A stretch of 64,000 nucleotides of DNA, taken from Abyssalbus ytuae (GTDB lineage Bacteria; Bacteroidota; Bacteroidia; Flavobacteriales; Flavobacteriaceae). The translations under genes and the position numbers were made by a program. The stretch lies in NCBI RefSeq assembly GCF_022807975.1, contig NZ_CP094358.1, positions 558,001-622,000 of the forward strand, written 5' to 3'. A model generated the notes under the pieces. The model was not told where the DNA came from and ran no database searches. It saw only the letters and a program-made list of their open reading frames with translations. Shown here one piece after another: positions 9,564 through 16,507 of the stretch; positions within the stretch are counted from its first letter, which is position 1, and every line of letters begins with the position of its first letter.

Positions 9564-9581
9564 TAGCTAGATTTGTAGCTA
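9564..9581 (+). promoter_or_regulatory. -7 element inside a TAGCTA dyad upstream of the AraC gene
   Basis: TAGCTA at 9564-9569 and again at 9576-9581 (each its own reverse complement) enclose GATTTG. The exact -7 consensus TAGATTTG at 9568-9575 lies inside the dyad. A dimeric repressor here would block the promoter; autoregulation by the following AraC protein is a reasonable inference only. Confidence 0.45.
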
Positions 9582-9632
9582 TCACATATTATACAACTCA
9601 CAGGATAGATAATATTAATAGCCAGCATTTAA

Positions 9633-10526
9633 GTGGAATCTTTAGAAGAATTTTATAAATATAAGTTCCGAACACCGCCGAAAGTCAGGAACCGGGAAAT
9701 TGGTTTATTTGACGTGTTTAGTATTGAAGATAATATCCAACATAACTACAAGACACCCTCTTACGTAAGGCGGGACTTTTTTAAAATCATGCTCTTTGAA
9801 GGTGATATCACTTTTCACTTTGGAGATGAGAGCATAGCGATAACAGGCAACACATTACTTTTTTTTAACCCGGCTACTCCCTACTCCTACGAACCCTTAC
9901 AACCCGATACAAAAGGATATTTTTGTGTTTTTAAAGAAGAATTCTTTAAGGAAAGTCTTAGAATTAACCTTACTGATCTCCCCTTATTTCAACCTGATGC
10001 CAAACCGGTTTATCAACTTTACGGAGATTCGGTAACCGAAATACGCTCTCTGTTCATCAAAATAAAAGAAGAAATAAACAGCGATTATCCTTATAAATAT
10101 GAACTGATTAAAAGCTATGTATCAGAGCTAATATACTATGCACTAAAATTATCTCCTCGTAAAGTAAAACCTCGTATTGCAGATGCCAATTCACGCATCA
10201 CATCGGTGTTTATGGAATTACTCGATCGTCAATTTCCAATTGAGGCCCTTTCGCATACGTTTACCTGCCGTACCCCTGCAGATTTTGCAGATCAATTATC
10301 CATTCATGTGAATTATTTAAACCGTGCATTAAAGAAAACCACCGGAAAAACAACAACCGAACATATTACCGCCCGATGGTTGGCTGAAGCAAAAGCCTTA
10401 CTCAGGCATACCAATTGGAGTATTGCTGAAATAAGCCAGGCACTAGGCTATGAAGACCAGTCACACTTCAGCATTTTTTTTAAAAAGCAAACACAATATT
10501 CTCCCTCCCAATTCAGAAATGTTTGA
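9633..10526 (+). CDS. AraC-family transcriptional regulator
   Basis: A 297-residue regulator: N-terminal cupin-like effector domain (about 25-150; e.g. ITGNTLLFFNPATPYSYEPL) and C-terminal double helix-turn-helix (about 205-297), including HVNYLNRALKKTTGKTTTEHI and WSIAEISQALGYEDQSHFSIFFKK, the AraC family signature. The start is GTG at 9633: an in-frame TAA directly precedes it and the resulting N-terminus (ESLEEFYKYKF) is typical of related flavobacterial AraC proteins. It lies 75 bases upstream of a short-chain dehydrogenase in the same direction, its likely target. Confidence 0.9.
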   Translation: MESLEEFYKYKFRTPPKVRNREIGLFDVFSIEDNIQHNYKTPSYVRRDFFKIMLFEGDITFHFGDESIAITGNTLLFFNPATPYSYEPLQPDTKGYFCVFKEEFFKESLRINLTDLPLFQPDAKPVYQLYGDSVTEIRSLFIKIKEEINSDYPYKYELIKSYVSELIYYALKLSPRKVKPRIADANSRITSVFMELLDRQFPIEALSHTFTCRTPADFADQLSIHVNYLNRALKKTTGKTTTEHITARWLAEAKALLRHTNWSIAEISQALGYEDQSHFSIFFKKQTQYSPSQFRNV

Positions 10527-10577
10527 TGAGCACAAACTATGGTTTGGTTACCATAAATTCATAGGCGAATCCCTCCT

Positions 10578-10585
10578 TAATTTTG
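10578..10585 (+). promoter_or_regulatory. -7 promoter element for the first SDR gene
   Basis: TAATTTTG, exact TAnnTTTG, ends 16 bases before the ATG at 10602, so the SDR can be transcribed separately from the AraC gene. Confidence 0.5.
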
Positions 10586-10601
10586 TAAAAAATAAATATT
10601 T

Positions 10602-11438
10602 ATGGAGAATTCAAAAGTATGGTATATCACGGGAGCTTCCAAAGGACTAGGGCTATCCATGGCCAAACAATTATTACAAAAAGGACAAAAAGTCGCTGCC
10701 ACCAGCAGAAATATAAACGCTTTAACTCAGGAAGTCGGAAACGATTACTCCTCTTCTTTTTTACCCCTCGAAGTAGACCTTACCAGTGAGTATTCCATTA
10801 AAAGCTCAATAAAATCTACTATTCATAAATTTGGAAAAATAGATGTGGTTGTCAACAACGCCGGCTACGGTACAGGAGGCGCCCTGGAAGAACTAACGGG
10901 TGATGAAATTCAAAAAAGTTTTGAGGTTAACTTCTTTGCCGTAATCAAAGTAATACAGCAAGCACTTCCTTATATGCGAAAAGAGAAGTCCGGCCATATT
11001 ATCAATATCTCCTCTATTGCCGGGTTTGCCCCGGGTACAGGCTGGTGTGTCTACGGAGCGGCAAAATCTGCCATAAACGGATTGTCTGAAGGTTTGGCCA
11101 ACGAACTGAAACCGTTAGGGATAAAAGTTTCTATAGTGTCACCGGGATGGTTCAGGACCAGTTTTGCAAAAGAAGAATCTATTGAACTCAGTAAAAAGGA
11201 AATTCCGGATTATGAACATATAAGAGCAGCCCACAAAAAATTCAAATCCACCGATGGTAAGCAAACAGGCAACCCCAATAAGGTTGCAGATGTTTTACTG
11301 AGGCTCGTTAATGAAACAAACCCACCCATAAACCTGTTTCTGGGCAGTGATGCCTATGACAGGGCAACTTATAAAACTGATTCCCTTACCCGTACTATAA
11401 AAGAATGGAAAGAAATATCCTTTTCAACCGATTTTTAA
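10602..11438 (+). CDS. short-chain dehydrogenase/reductase (classical SDR)
   Basis: A 278-residue classical SDR, NAD(P)-dependent, cytoplasmic. The cofactor motif TGASKGLG is at residues 10-17, NNAG at 85-88, the catalytic serine in NISSIAG (about S137) and the catalytic pair Y151 and K155 in VYGAAKSA. The residues after the first beta strand (ATSRN) suggest preference for NADP. Substrate cannot be predicted. It follows an AraC regulator with its own promoter, the same arrangement as the second AraC/SDR pair at 18.0-19.7 kb, though the two SDRs are clearly different proteins. Confidence 0.92.
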   Translation: MENSKVWYITGASKGLGLSMAKQLLQKGQKVAATSRNINALTQEVGNDYSSSFLPLEVDLTSEYSIKSSIKSTIHKFGKIDVVVNNAGYGTGGALEELTGDEIQKSFEVNFFAVIKVIQQALPYMRKEKSGHIINISSIAGFAPGTGWCVYGAAKSAINGLSEGLANELKPLGIKVSIVSPGWFRTSFAKEESIELSKKEIPDYEHIRAAHKKFKSTDGKQTGNPNKVADVLLRLVNETNPPINLFLGSDAYDRATYKTDSLTRTIKEWKEISFSTDF

Positions 11439-11456
11439 TAATTTCTCAAAAAGGCC

Positions 11457-11464
11457 TACTTTTA
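11457..11464 (+). promoter_or_regulatory. near-consensus -7 element directly before the JAB gene
   Basis: TACTTTTA matches TAnnTTTG at all but the last base and ends only four bases before the ATG at 11469. This implies a leaderless transcript. Confidence 0.4.
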
Positions 11465-11468
11465 CGTT

Positions 11469-12092
11469 ATGGACGTAAAATTGACAGAAGAGGAAAAAAT
11501 TAAAGTCTTAAATTCCGATGACATCTACGGAATTATGCAAAAGATTTTGCTTCGGGAAAGTAAAATTGACCAAAACAGGGAACATTTTTGGGTTATTGGT
11601 TTAGAAAATAATCACCGGATTCTTTTTATTGAACTTATCAGTTTAGGAACCGTAAATAAAACATTGGCCGAACCCATGGAGGTATTTAGCTTTGCTTTAC
11701 AAAAGAGGGCTGTAAAAATAATTTTGTGTCATAACCACCCTAGCGGAGAGTTAAGGCCTTCTGAAGGAGACAAAGATATTACAGACAAATTAATTCAGGT
11801 AGGAATAATTGTGAATACCGAAGTTCTTGACCATTTAATTATTTCAACTAAAAGCTACCTAAGCTTTGCAGACACAGGGCTTTTAAGTGAGTTGAAAAAG
11901 AGCACAAAATATATACCGCAATATGTATTGGAAGAAAGGCTTAAAAAACAAGCCACTGAAATTGCCAATAAAAAGAAAACCGTTGAAATAGCTAAAGAAT
12001 TTAAAAGAAACGGGGTAGATAACGAAACAATTGCATTATCAACAGGCCTTTCAATTGAGGAAGTTGAAAAATTGAGAGTAAGAAAAAGATAA
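11469..12092 (+). CDS. RadC-like JAB/MPN domain protein with C-terminal helical tail
   Basis: A 207-residue protein. The JAMM metal motif is complete: H88-x-H90-x7-S98-x2-D101 in CHNHPSGELRPSEGD. The preceding FIELISLGTVNKTLAEP is characteristic of the RadC C-terminal domain. The RadC N-terminal helix-hairpin-helix part is absent, as in mobile-element-linked RadC proteins. The tail (about 155-207; AKEFKRNGVDNETIALSTGLSIEEVEKL) resembles the C-terminal segment of Rpn/PD-(D/E)XK transposase-like nucleases. RadC-like JAB proteins are frequent in mobile islands; their reaction is not established. It opens the cassette-like region. Confidence 0.88.
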   Translation: MDVKLTEEEKIKVLNSDDIYGIMQKILLRESKIDQNREHFWVIGLENNHRILFIELISLGTVNKTLAEPMEVFSFALQKRAVKIILCHNHPSGELRPSEGDKDITDKLIQVGIIVNTEVLDHLIISTKSYLSFADTGLLSELKKSTKYIPQYVLEERLKKQATEIANKKKTVEIAKEFKRNGVDNETIALSTGLSIEEVEKLRVRKR

Positions 12093-12095
12093 AAA

Positions 12096-12190
12096 CATAC
12101 ACAACCTACGTATAGCCAACCTTTTTGGTATGTTAATAGGGATAAACATAAGTATATAAAGAAGTTGGCAACCATTTGAGAACACCTGCA
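12096..12190. repeat. cassette-boundary-like intergenic box 1
   Basis: Right after the JAB stop lies ACAACCTACGTATAGCC (12101-12117), related to boxes found after the next genes (ACAAC or CCAAC, four to six bases, then TATA and CC). A second half near 12164 reads GTTGGCAACC. Together they flank 60 bases without a gene. See the cassette finding. Confidence 0.4.
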
Positions 12191-12194
12191 AAAA

Positions 12195-13055
12195 TTGGAA
12201 AAAACATACTTTTTAAAGAACGTTTACACCAAATTGACTAATGAAAATTTAGACAATTTAATTGCTTACTTACAAGAAATTGGAGGCAAACCATTGACTA
12301 CAAGTTGTAAAAGACAAAACGCGTTCAAAACCTCGTGGTTAAACAAAGAAAATAAATTATTAGCAAGATGTCACGTTCAAAATGCTTCGGAATATTTAAG
12401 CTTCCTTAGAGAGGACATTAAAAGAGAACAATTAAGGACAGTTGTAGCAGACATTACACATTTTGTGGAATTTCTTGACCCAAACGAAGATACTTCCTTT
12501 ATAATTTTAAGTACAAACACACGAGCTTCTGCTATACAATTTGACAACGCTAAAAGATTGTTTTATAATCACCAAATTAGAGGACAATATCAAAACAATT
12601 ACTCTATTGACCTTTTGAACCTTTATGCCATCAGATTGTCTTTAGAAAGTAGAGTTCGTGGACTTTTAGGAATTGATTATGCAACAACAAATGGAAATAA
12701 TATTGGATTATCTACTCTAATAAAAATTTCGAAAAATCTAAAATCTGTAGAATATTCAGAAAAAATCGAGTGGACAGAAATAGAATGGGTTAATAATTGG
12801 TTAAACCATCATATGCATAGACATATTAGACCTTATCCGTGGATTATCTACCAAGCGTTAGAAATATTAAAACCCTTTGTTGACCCAAAAGAACCTTTAA
12901 TAAAATCTGACAGGACTATTCATTCATTCTATAGCGCAACGTATGTTAATGACGAAAGTGCATTGGAAAATGAAATTGAATTGAAATTAAAAGAATTATA
13001 TCCAGAAGTAAAAATTAGATGGCTGAATAAAAGAGAAATTGTAAAAAAGAAATAA
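12195..13055 (+). CDS. hypothetical protein, 286 residues
   Basis: I do not recognise this protein. It is soluble, rich in N, K, L and aromatic residues, without signal peptide or membrane helix. Conspicuous segments are SLESRVRGLLGIDYAT in the middle, a histidine cluster NNWLNHHMHRHIRPYPW near residue 210-226, and a basic C-terminus. The start is TTG at 12195: there is a stop in frame at 12177 and no ATG near the N-terminus; CTG at 12186 is possible. It is isolated between two cassette-like boundary boxes, and its base use is more A-rich than that of the core genes, which suggests acquisition. No function proposed. Confidence 0.7.
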   Translation: MEKTYFLKNVYTKLTNENLDNLIAYLQEIGGKPLTTSCKRQNAFKTSWLNKENKLLARCHVQNASEYLSFLREDIKREQLRTVVADITHFVEFLDPNEDTSFIILSTNTRASAIQFDNAKRLFYNHQIRGQYQNNYSIDLLNLYAIRLSLESRVRGLLGIDYATTNGNNIGLSTLIKISKNLKSVEYSEKIEWTEIEWVNNWLNHHMHRHIRPYPWIIYQALEILKPFVDPKEPLIKSDRTIHSFYSATYVNDESALENEIELKLKELYPEVKIRWLNKREIVKKK

Positions 13056-13060
13056 AAACG

Positions 13061-13205
13061 GTTGCCAACAATGTATAACCGCAATTACGGCGGATTCGAC
13101 TACGTCCGAATCCACTCGGAATTGCTAACGCCAGTGTTTAATCCGAAAATTAATTAACTTTAAATCCGTAACTGACGGTTATACGAGACCGTTGTGCACA
13201 ATATC
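13061..13205. repeat. cassette-boundary-like imperfect inverted repeat
   Basis: This 145-base interval is folded by imperfect inverted repeats: GTATAACCGCAATTACGG (13073-13090) pairs with CCGTAACTGACGGTTATAC (13167-13185), and the inner GGATTCG... CGAATCC is a further small hairpin. It ends with CCGTTGTGCACAAT (13189-13202), a box found again before the gene at 15976. The architecture resembles an integron attC site but the core triplets differ from the class 1 consensus. Confidence 0.55.
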
Positions 13206-13219
13206 CGAACAGAACGCAA

Positions 13220-13459
13220 ATGAAAGAAAATAAAGATAGAGTTATAATTGCAAGTGACGTAAATGAACGTGACGGAATTGGAGTTGAAATCTATCGGAAT
13301 GACGAGTTGATTGTGGAAATATTTAGAGACGACACAGAAAAAAAAAGAACAATACGGGTTTTTAAAGAAAATATTTCACTTGAATTAATGGAGGAATGTA
13401 TTCAGACCTTTAAAAAAGAAATTCCTTGGGAATTTATTGACTATGAAGAAGAAAATTAA
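13220..13459 (+). CDS. small hypothetical protein, 79 residues
   Basis: Not recognised. A small acidic protein (starts KENKDRVIIASDVNERDGIG; many E and D), predicted mixed alpha/beta: strands in RVIIASDV and GVEIYRNDELIVEIFRD, then a helix SLELMEECIQTFKKE. It starts 18 bases after the boundary box at 13189-13202 and overlaps the next gene by 17 bases, so the two are translationally coupled. A small acidic protein coupled to a larger partner between recombination-like boxes could be an antitoxin or immunity protein, but nothing in the sequence proves it. Confidence 0.65.
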   Translation: MKENKDRVIIASDVNERDGIGVEIYRNDELIVEIFRDDTEKKRTIRVFKENISLELMEECIQTFKKEIPWEFIDYEEEN

Positions 13460-13919
13460 AATAGGACGTTGGACAATTACCAATAATGGAATTCAAACGA
13501 CAAAGGAAAATAATTCACCTGTCGAATACAGCATTTCGGATATTTGGAGTGTTCAACAAAAAGGAGAAATCTACGTTTATTACCTACCTGTTCATCTTTG
13601 TTCTAAAGCTTGGATTTCAAATTTAGATTTACTCGACTTTAATAGTGCTTTTTTAGTTTGTCAAGAAATTTTTGAGAATAAAAAGCCAAAGGACTTTCCT
13701 AAAGTTAGTTGGTCTGAAACATTAAGAATACAATATAAAAGATTTAGTTACAGTTTGGATATAAATTCCTTTGAAGGAAGAAAACAGTATGAATACGAAA
13801 AGGAATATCGAGCGAATTTAACAATGGAGGAAATGCATGAATTATGCAAAATTGATTTAAATCGAGATTATTCCAAAGAACCCGAAGTTTATGGGGATGG
13901 AAATAGTAGAAAAAATTAA
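13443..13919 (+). CDS. hypothetical protein, 158 residues, coupled to the upstream small gene
   Basis: Not recognised. The N-terminus is strongly basic (KKKIKIGRW), followed by short beta-like segments (WTITNNGIQTTKE, YSISDIWSVQQKGEIYVYYLPVHL) and a C-terminal helical part with KQYEYEKEYRANLTMEEMHEL. No signal peptide. The ATG at 13443 lies inside the preceding gene; a TTG six bases upstream is possible but less likely. With the 79-residue gene it forms a two-gene unit delimited on both sides by boundary-like boxes. Confidence 0.65.
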   Translation: MKKKIKIGRWTITNNGIQTTKENNSPVEYSISDIWSVQQKGEIYVYYLPVHLCSKAWISNLDLLDFNSAFLVCQEIFENKKPKDFPKVSWSETLRIQYKRFSYSLDINSFEGRKQYEYEKEYRANLTMEEMHELCKIDLNRDYSKEPEVYGDGNSRKN

Positions 13920-13924
13920 AAATA

Positions 13925-14228
13925 CTGTGTACAACAATGGTAACCCCAACTACGGCGTCCCAAAATTTCGGGATACGATACATACCCGTTGGTTCGTACA
14001 TTTGCATTAACCATCAACAAATAACCATAACCCCGTTATCAGACATCGGTCTGCATTCTGCATTCATAATTATACAGGTCATCCATCTATTCTGAACACT
14101 ACTGACTGAATCATCCACTTATTCCTTCAAACTAACCATTTATTACTTTCTACCGTTCATTAAAAGCCTTCCTTACTACATTGCCGGTCGTAAGAAAATA
14201 TTTAAGAATCATTAAAAAGTAAGATGCC
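13925..14228. repeat. boundary-like box and 300-base non-coding stretch
   Basis: Starts with TGTACAACAATGGTAACCCC (13928-13947), related to the boxes after 12092, 13055 and 17620, then ACTACGGCG as in the 13061 interval, and a short hairpin GTCCC...GGGAT (13958-13976). The remainder up to 14228 is low-complexity leader of the HU-like gene, with no gene visible and no clear promoter. Confidence 0.4.
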
Positions 14229-14936
14229 ATGAGTTTAAAATATTCATTAAAGAAAAACCTCCTTACCCCACAGCCTGATGATTACACTGCACGGCCACAA
14301 GGAGTAAAAAGCTATGACCTGGAAAATATTATTGCACAAATGCTTACCAAAGGCAGTACCGTAACCCGTACCGATATACTGGCCGTACTCAATAACTTTT
14401 TTGAAGTGGTAGGAGACATTACCGCCAATGGCGGAACTATTAATACCGACCTGTTTAAAACCAAATTTTCCATAACAGGTGTATTTGATAGCGCCACCGA
14501 TGGTTTTGACAAAAACCGCCATACCATAAAAATAAACACCAACACCGGCAAGATACTTAAAGAAGCCCTGGCAAAAATACAGGTAGAAAAAGTAACCACC
14601 CCCGAAATTATTCCGCATATAATAGAAGTAAAAGACAGTATAAGTGGCAGCATTAACAACCAGATTACCAGCAACGGCATACTGGAAATTACAGGCAGCC
14701 TGCTAAAAATAGAAGGCAACCACCCCAACAATGGCGTATACCTTATAGCCAAAGACGGTACCAAACACCAAGTTACCACTATAGCCGATAACAAACCCAC
14801 CAGGCTCTTTGTTATGCTCCCCACACTTAACCCTGGCCAATACACCCTGCAGGTAACTACACAACATAAAGGCGGAACCCCACTACTTAACACCCCTCGT
14901 ACCGGTATTTTTAATAAACTTCTTACAGTAATATAA
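14229..14936 (+). CDS. HU-like DNA-binding domain protein with DUF4469 C-terminal domain
   Basis: A 235-residue protein of the Bacteroidota HU-like/DUF4469 family. Residues about 1-120 show the HU-like fold pattern (KSYDLENIIAQMLTKGSTVTRTDILAVLNNFFEVVGDITANGGTINTDLFKTKFSITG), and residues about 125-235 form a beta-rich DUF4469 domain (GILEITGSLLKIEGNHPNNGVYLI). Members are thought to be nucleoid-type DNA binders and often occur in several copies per genome; targets are unknown. It is followed within 50 bases by the 23-bp minisatellite, a striking juxtaposition. Confidence 0.85.
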   Translation: MSLKYSLKKNLLTPQPDDYTARPQGVKSYDLENIIAQMLTKGSTVTRTDILAVLNNFFEVVGDITANGGTINTDLFKTKFSITGVFDSATDGFDKNRHTIKINTNTGKILKEALAKIQVEKVTTPEIIPHIIEVKDSISGSINNQITSNGILEITGSLLKIEGNHPNNGVYLIAKDGTKHQVTTIADNKPTRLFVMLPTLNPGQYTLQVTTQHKGGTPLLNTPRTGIFNKLLTVI

Positions 14937-14962
14937 GACCAGGCACCCCAATAGCATAGTTT

Positions 14963-15375
14963 TTTAACACCTGACATCATAATATCCGGAAGTCAGACAG
15001 CATAATGTCTTGGAGTCAGACAGCATAGTGTCTGGAGGTCTGACAGCATAGTGTCTGGAGGTCTGACAGCATAATGTCCGGAGGTCTGACAGCATAATGT
15101 CTGGAGGTCTGACAGCATAATGTCTGGAGGTCTGACAGCATAATGTCTGGAGGTCTGACAGCATAGTGTCCGGAGGTCTGACAGCATAATGTCTGGAGGT
15201 CTGACAGCATAGTGTCCGGAGGTCTGACAGCATAGTGTCCGGAGGTCTGACAGCATAGTGTCTGGAGGTCTGACAGCATAATGTCCGGAGGTCTGACAGC
15301 ATAGTGTCTGGAGATCTGACAGCATAGTGTCCGGAGGTCTGACAGCATAATGACTAGGGGTTAGTCTGCATAGAG
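14963..15375. repeat. 23-bp minisatellite, 16 copies plus degenerate ends
   Basis: Sixteen head-to-tail 23-bp units run from 14986 to 15353. The constant core is GGTCTGACAGCATA; units differ almost only by two transitions (CTGG or CCGG; CATAATG or CATAGTG). Units 1 and 2 and the last are divergent, and degenerate copies continue on both sides (CTGACATCATAATAT at 14971; CTGCATAGAGA near 15366), the usual sign of growth by slippage from the centre. Each unit holds the small dyad GACA-GCATAR-TGTC. As 23 is not a multiple of 3 and the unit has no minus-strand stop, all three minus frames stay open; these are not taken as genes. Confidence 0.97.
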
Positions 15376-15385
15376 ACTAAGTGGC

Positions 15386-15464
15386 AGATTTCTCCCCAAA
15401 ACGGGGTCAAAATGATCCTGTTTTTGTCGTTTCGAAATGAGCCTGTAAGGCGAGTGAGAAATCT
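15386..15464. repeat. 79-base element with terminal inverted repeats
   Basis: AGATTTCTC at 15386-15394 and its exact reverse complement GAGAAATCT at 15456-15464 enclose a small CCCC-aaaac-GGGG hairpin and TCGTTTCGAAATGAG. This resembles short intergenic palindromic repeats found scattered in flavobacterial genomes. It carries no gene. Confidence 0.6.
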
Positions 15465-15975
15465 AAAAAAGAACGAAACTATCAAATAATGAAAAATATA
15501 ACCGAATAAAATAACGACACGTTAACACCGGCTATAATTCAGCGTTGCTGTGAATAAACAAAAGAATATTTCATACTATTTATTATATTTACTGTAAACA
15601 GAAAATACTAACTCCGGCGCCTGCTTTCCAGCGGACTTGCCAGCAGCCTGCAGCCGCTGCAAGTCACGCCAGAATCATAGCCATGAACGTTGAAGACATT
15701 CGGCTAAAACCTTCTTCAATTGCTACGTGCTACGTACTCTCGCCCTTTGAGAAATGTATTTCAATGGCTACGTTATGCCAAATTGTTCTCCTATTCAGCT
15801 AACTAACGTCTTTAACCGTGCTTCGAGTGAAAACATACACCAACAACATTATACGCAATTTGGTCAGGTTTAACCTGTATTTTTAAAACTTGTGAATAAA
15901 TTCACTATTTTTAAAAACCCAAAACCTTACTGCTCAAAACACAGCCGTTGTACATAATTTAAAATCAAGAAAAAT
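15465..15975. other. non-coding stretch with GC-rich hairpin and boundary-like box
   Basis: No gene is visible in these 511 bases. It holds a boundary-like CGTTAACACCGGCTATAATT (15520-15539), and a GC-rich hairpin at about 15627-15672 in which GACTTGC pairs with GCAAGTC and AGCGG with CCGCT. ACCAACAACATTATACGC follows at about 15840-15857, and CCGTTGTACATAAT (15945-15958) lies just before the next gene and matches the box at 13189-13202. Composition is clearly richer in GC than neighbouring spacers. Confidence 0.5.
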
Positions 15976-16497
15976 ATGAAATATAAATTGGGTTTTATCA
16001 CGCTTATGATTCTCTCATGTTTAGCCACTAAAGCCCAGGAGAAGACAGATTTTGAAAAGCTATACAATGTTATTGAAGTTTTCAAGACTGCTTTTGTCGA
16101 TTCAACAAAAGAGCAACAGTTTTATGATTTATTCTTGCACGATTCTATTACTTGGGCATCTGTTTACGAAGGAAAAACAAAGGAGCATCTAAAAAACAAA
16201 GACAATTATCAGTCAAGTTTTTCAAGCACTTTTAAAAATTTCTATACGTGGATAAAAAAAGATGGTAATTACAAAGAAAGCTTCTACAATATAATAATAA
16301 ATAAAGAAAATAACCATGCAACGATTAGTTTTGATTACACCTTTGAGAAAAAGGGTGACATCCAAAATTGGGGAAAAGAATATTGGACCTTGCTAAAGGT
16401 AGAAGAAGATTGGAAAATTGCCAGCGTTCTGTGGACTATGAATTATCAGAACATAGAACAATGTCCATTTACAAACAATTCATATTACAGAGAATAA
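15976..16497 (+). CDS. exported NTF2/SnoaL-like protein
   Basis: A 173-residue protein with a signal peptide ending ATKAQ at about residue 21. The mature part has the helix-strand pattern of NTF2-like (SnoaL/DUF4440) folds: EKLYNVIEVFKTAFVDSTKEQQFYDLFLHDSITWASVYEG at the front and the long strands HATISFDYTFEKKGDIQNWGKEYWTLLKVEEDWKIASVLWTMNY at the end. Such domains may be enzymes or binding proteins; no catalytic set is evident. It is ten bases upstream of the serine hydrolase gene, so the two form a unit. Confidence 0.75.
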   Translation: MKYKLGFITLMILSCLATKAQEKTDFEKLYNVIEVFKTAFVDSTKEQQFYDLFLHDSITWASVYEGKTKEHLKNKDNYQSSFSSTFKNFYTWIKKDGNYKESFYNIIINKENNHATISFDYTFEKKGDIQNWGKEYWTLLKVEEDWKIASVLWTMNYQNIEQCPFTNNSYYRE

Positions 16498-16507
16498 ACT
16501 ATCACCC

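Noticed and set aside
13061-13205. Classical integron attC site
   Set aside because: The G-TT-RRRY/RYYYAAC core is not matched and no integrase gene is in the window, so it is only called boundary-like.
14964-15348. Three long minus-strand frames with Cys-rich periodic sequence, first taken as repeat proteins
   Set aside because: They are a by-product of a 23-bp tandem repeat whose unit has no minus-strand stop; the same peptide appears in every frame and none has a promoter, so they are not listed as genes.
14963-15375. CRISPR array
   Set aside because: The repeats are directly adjacent with no unique spacers and there are no cas genes in the window.
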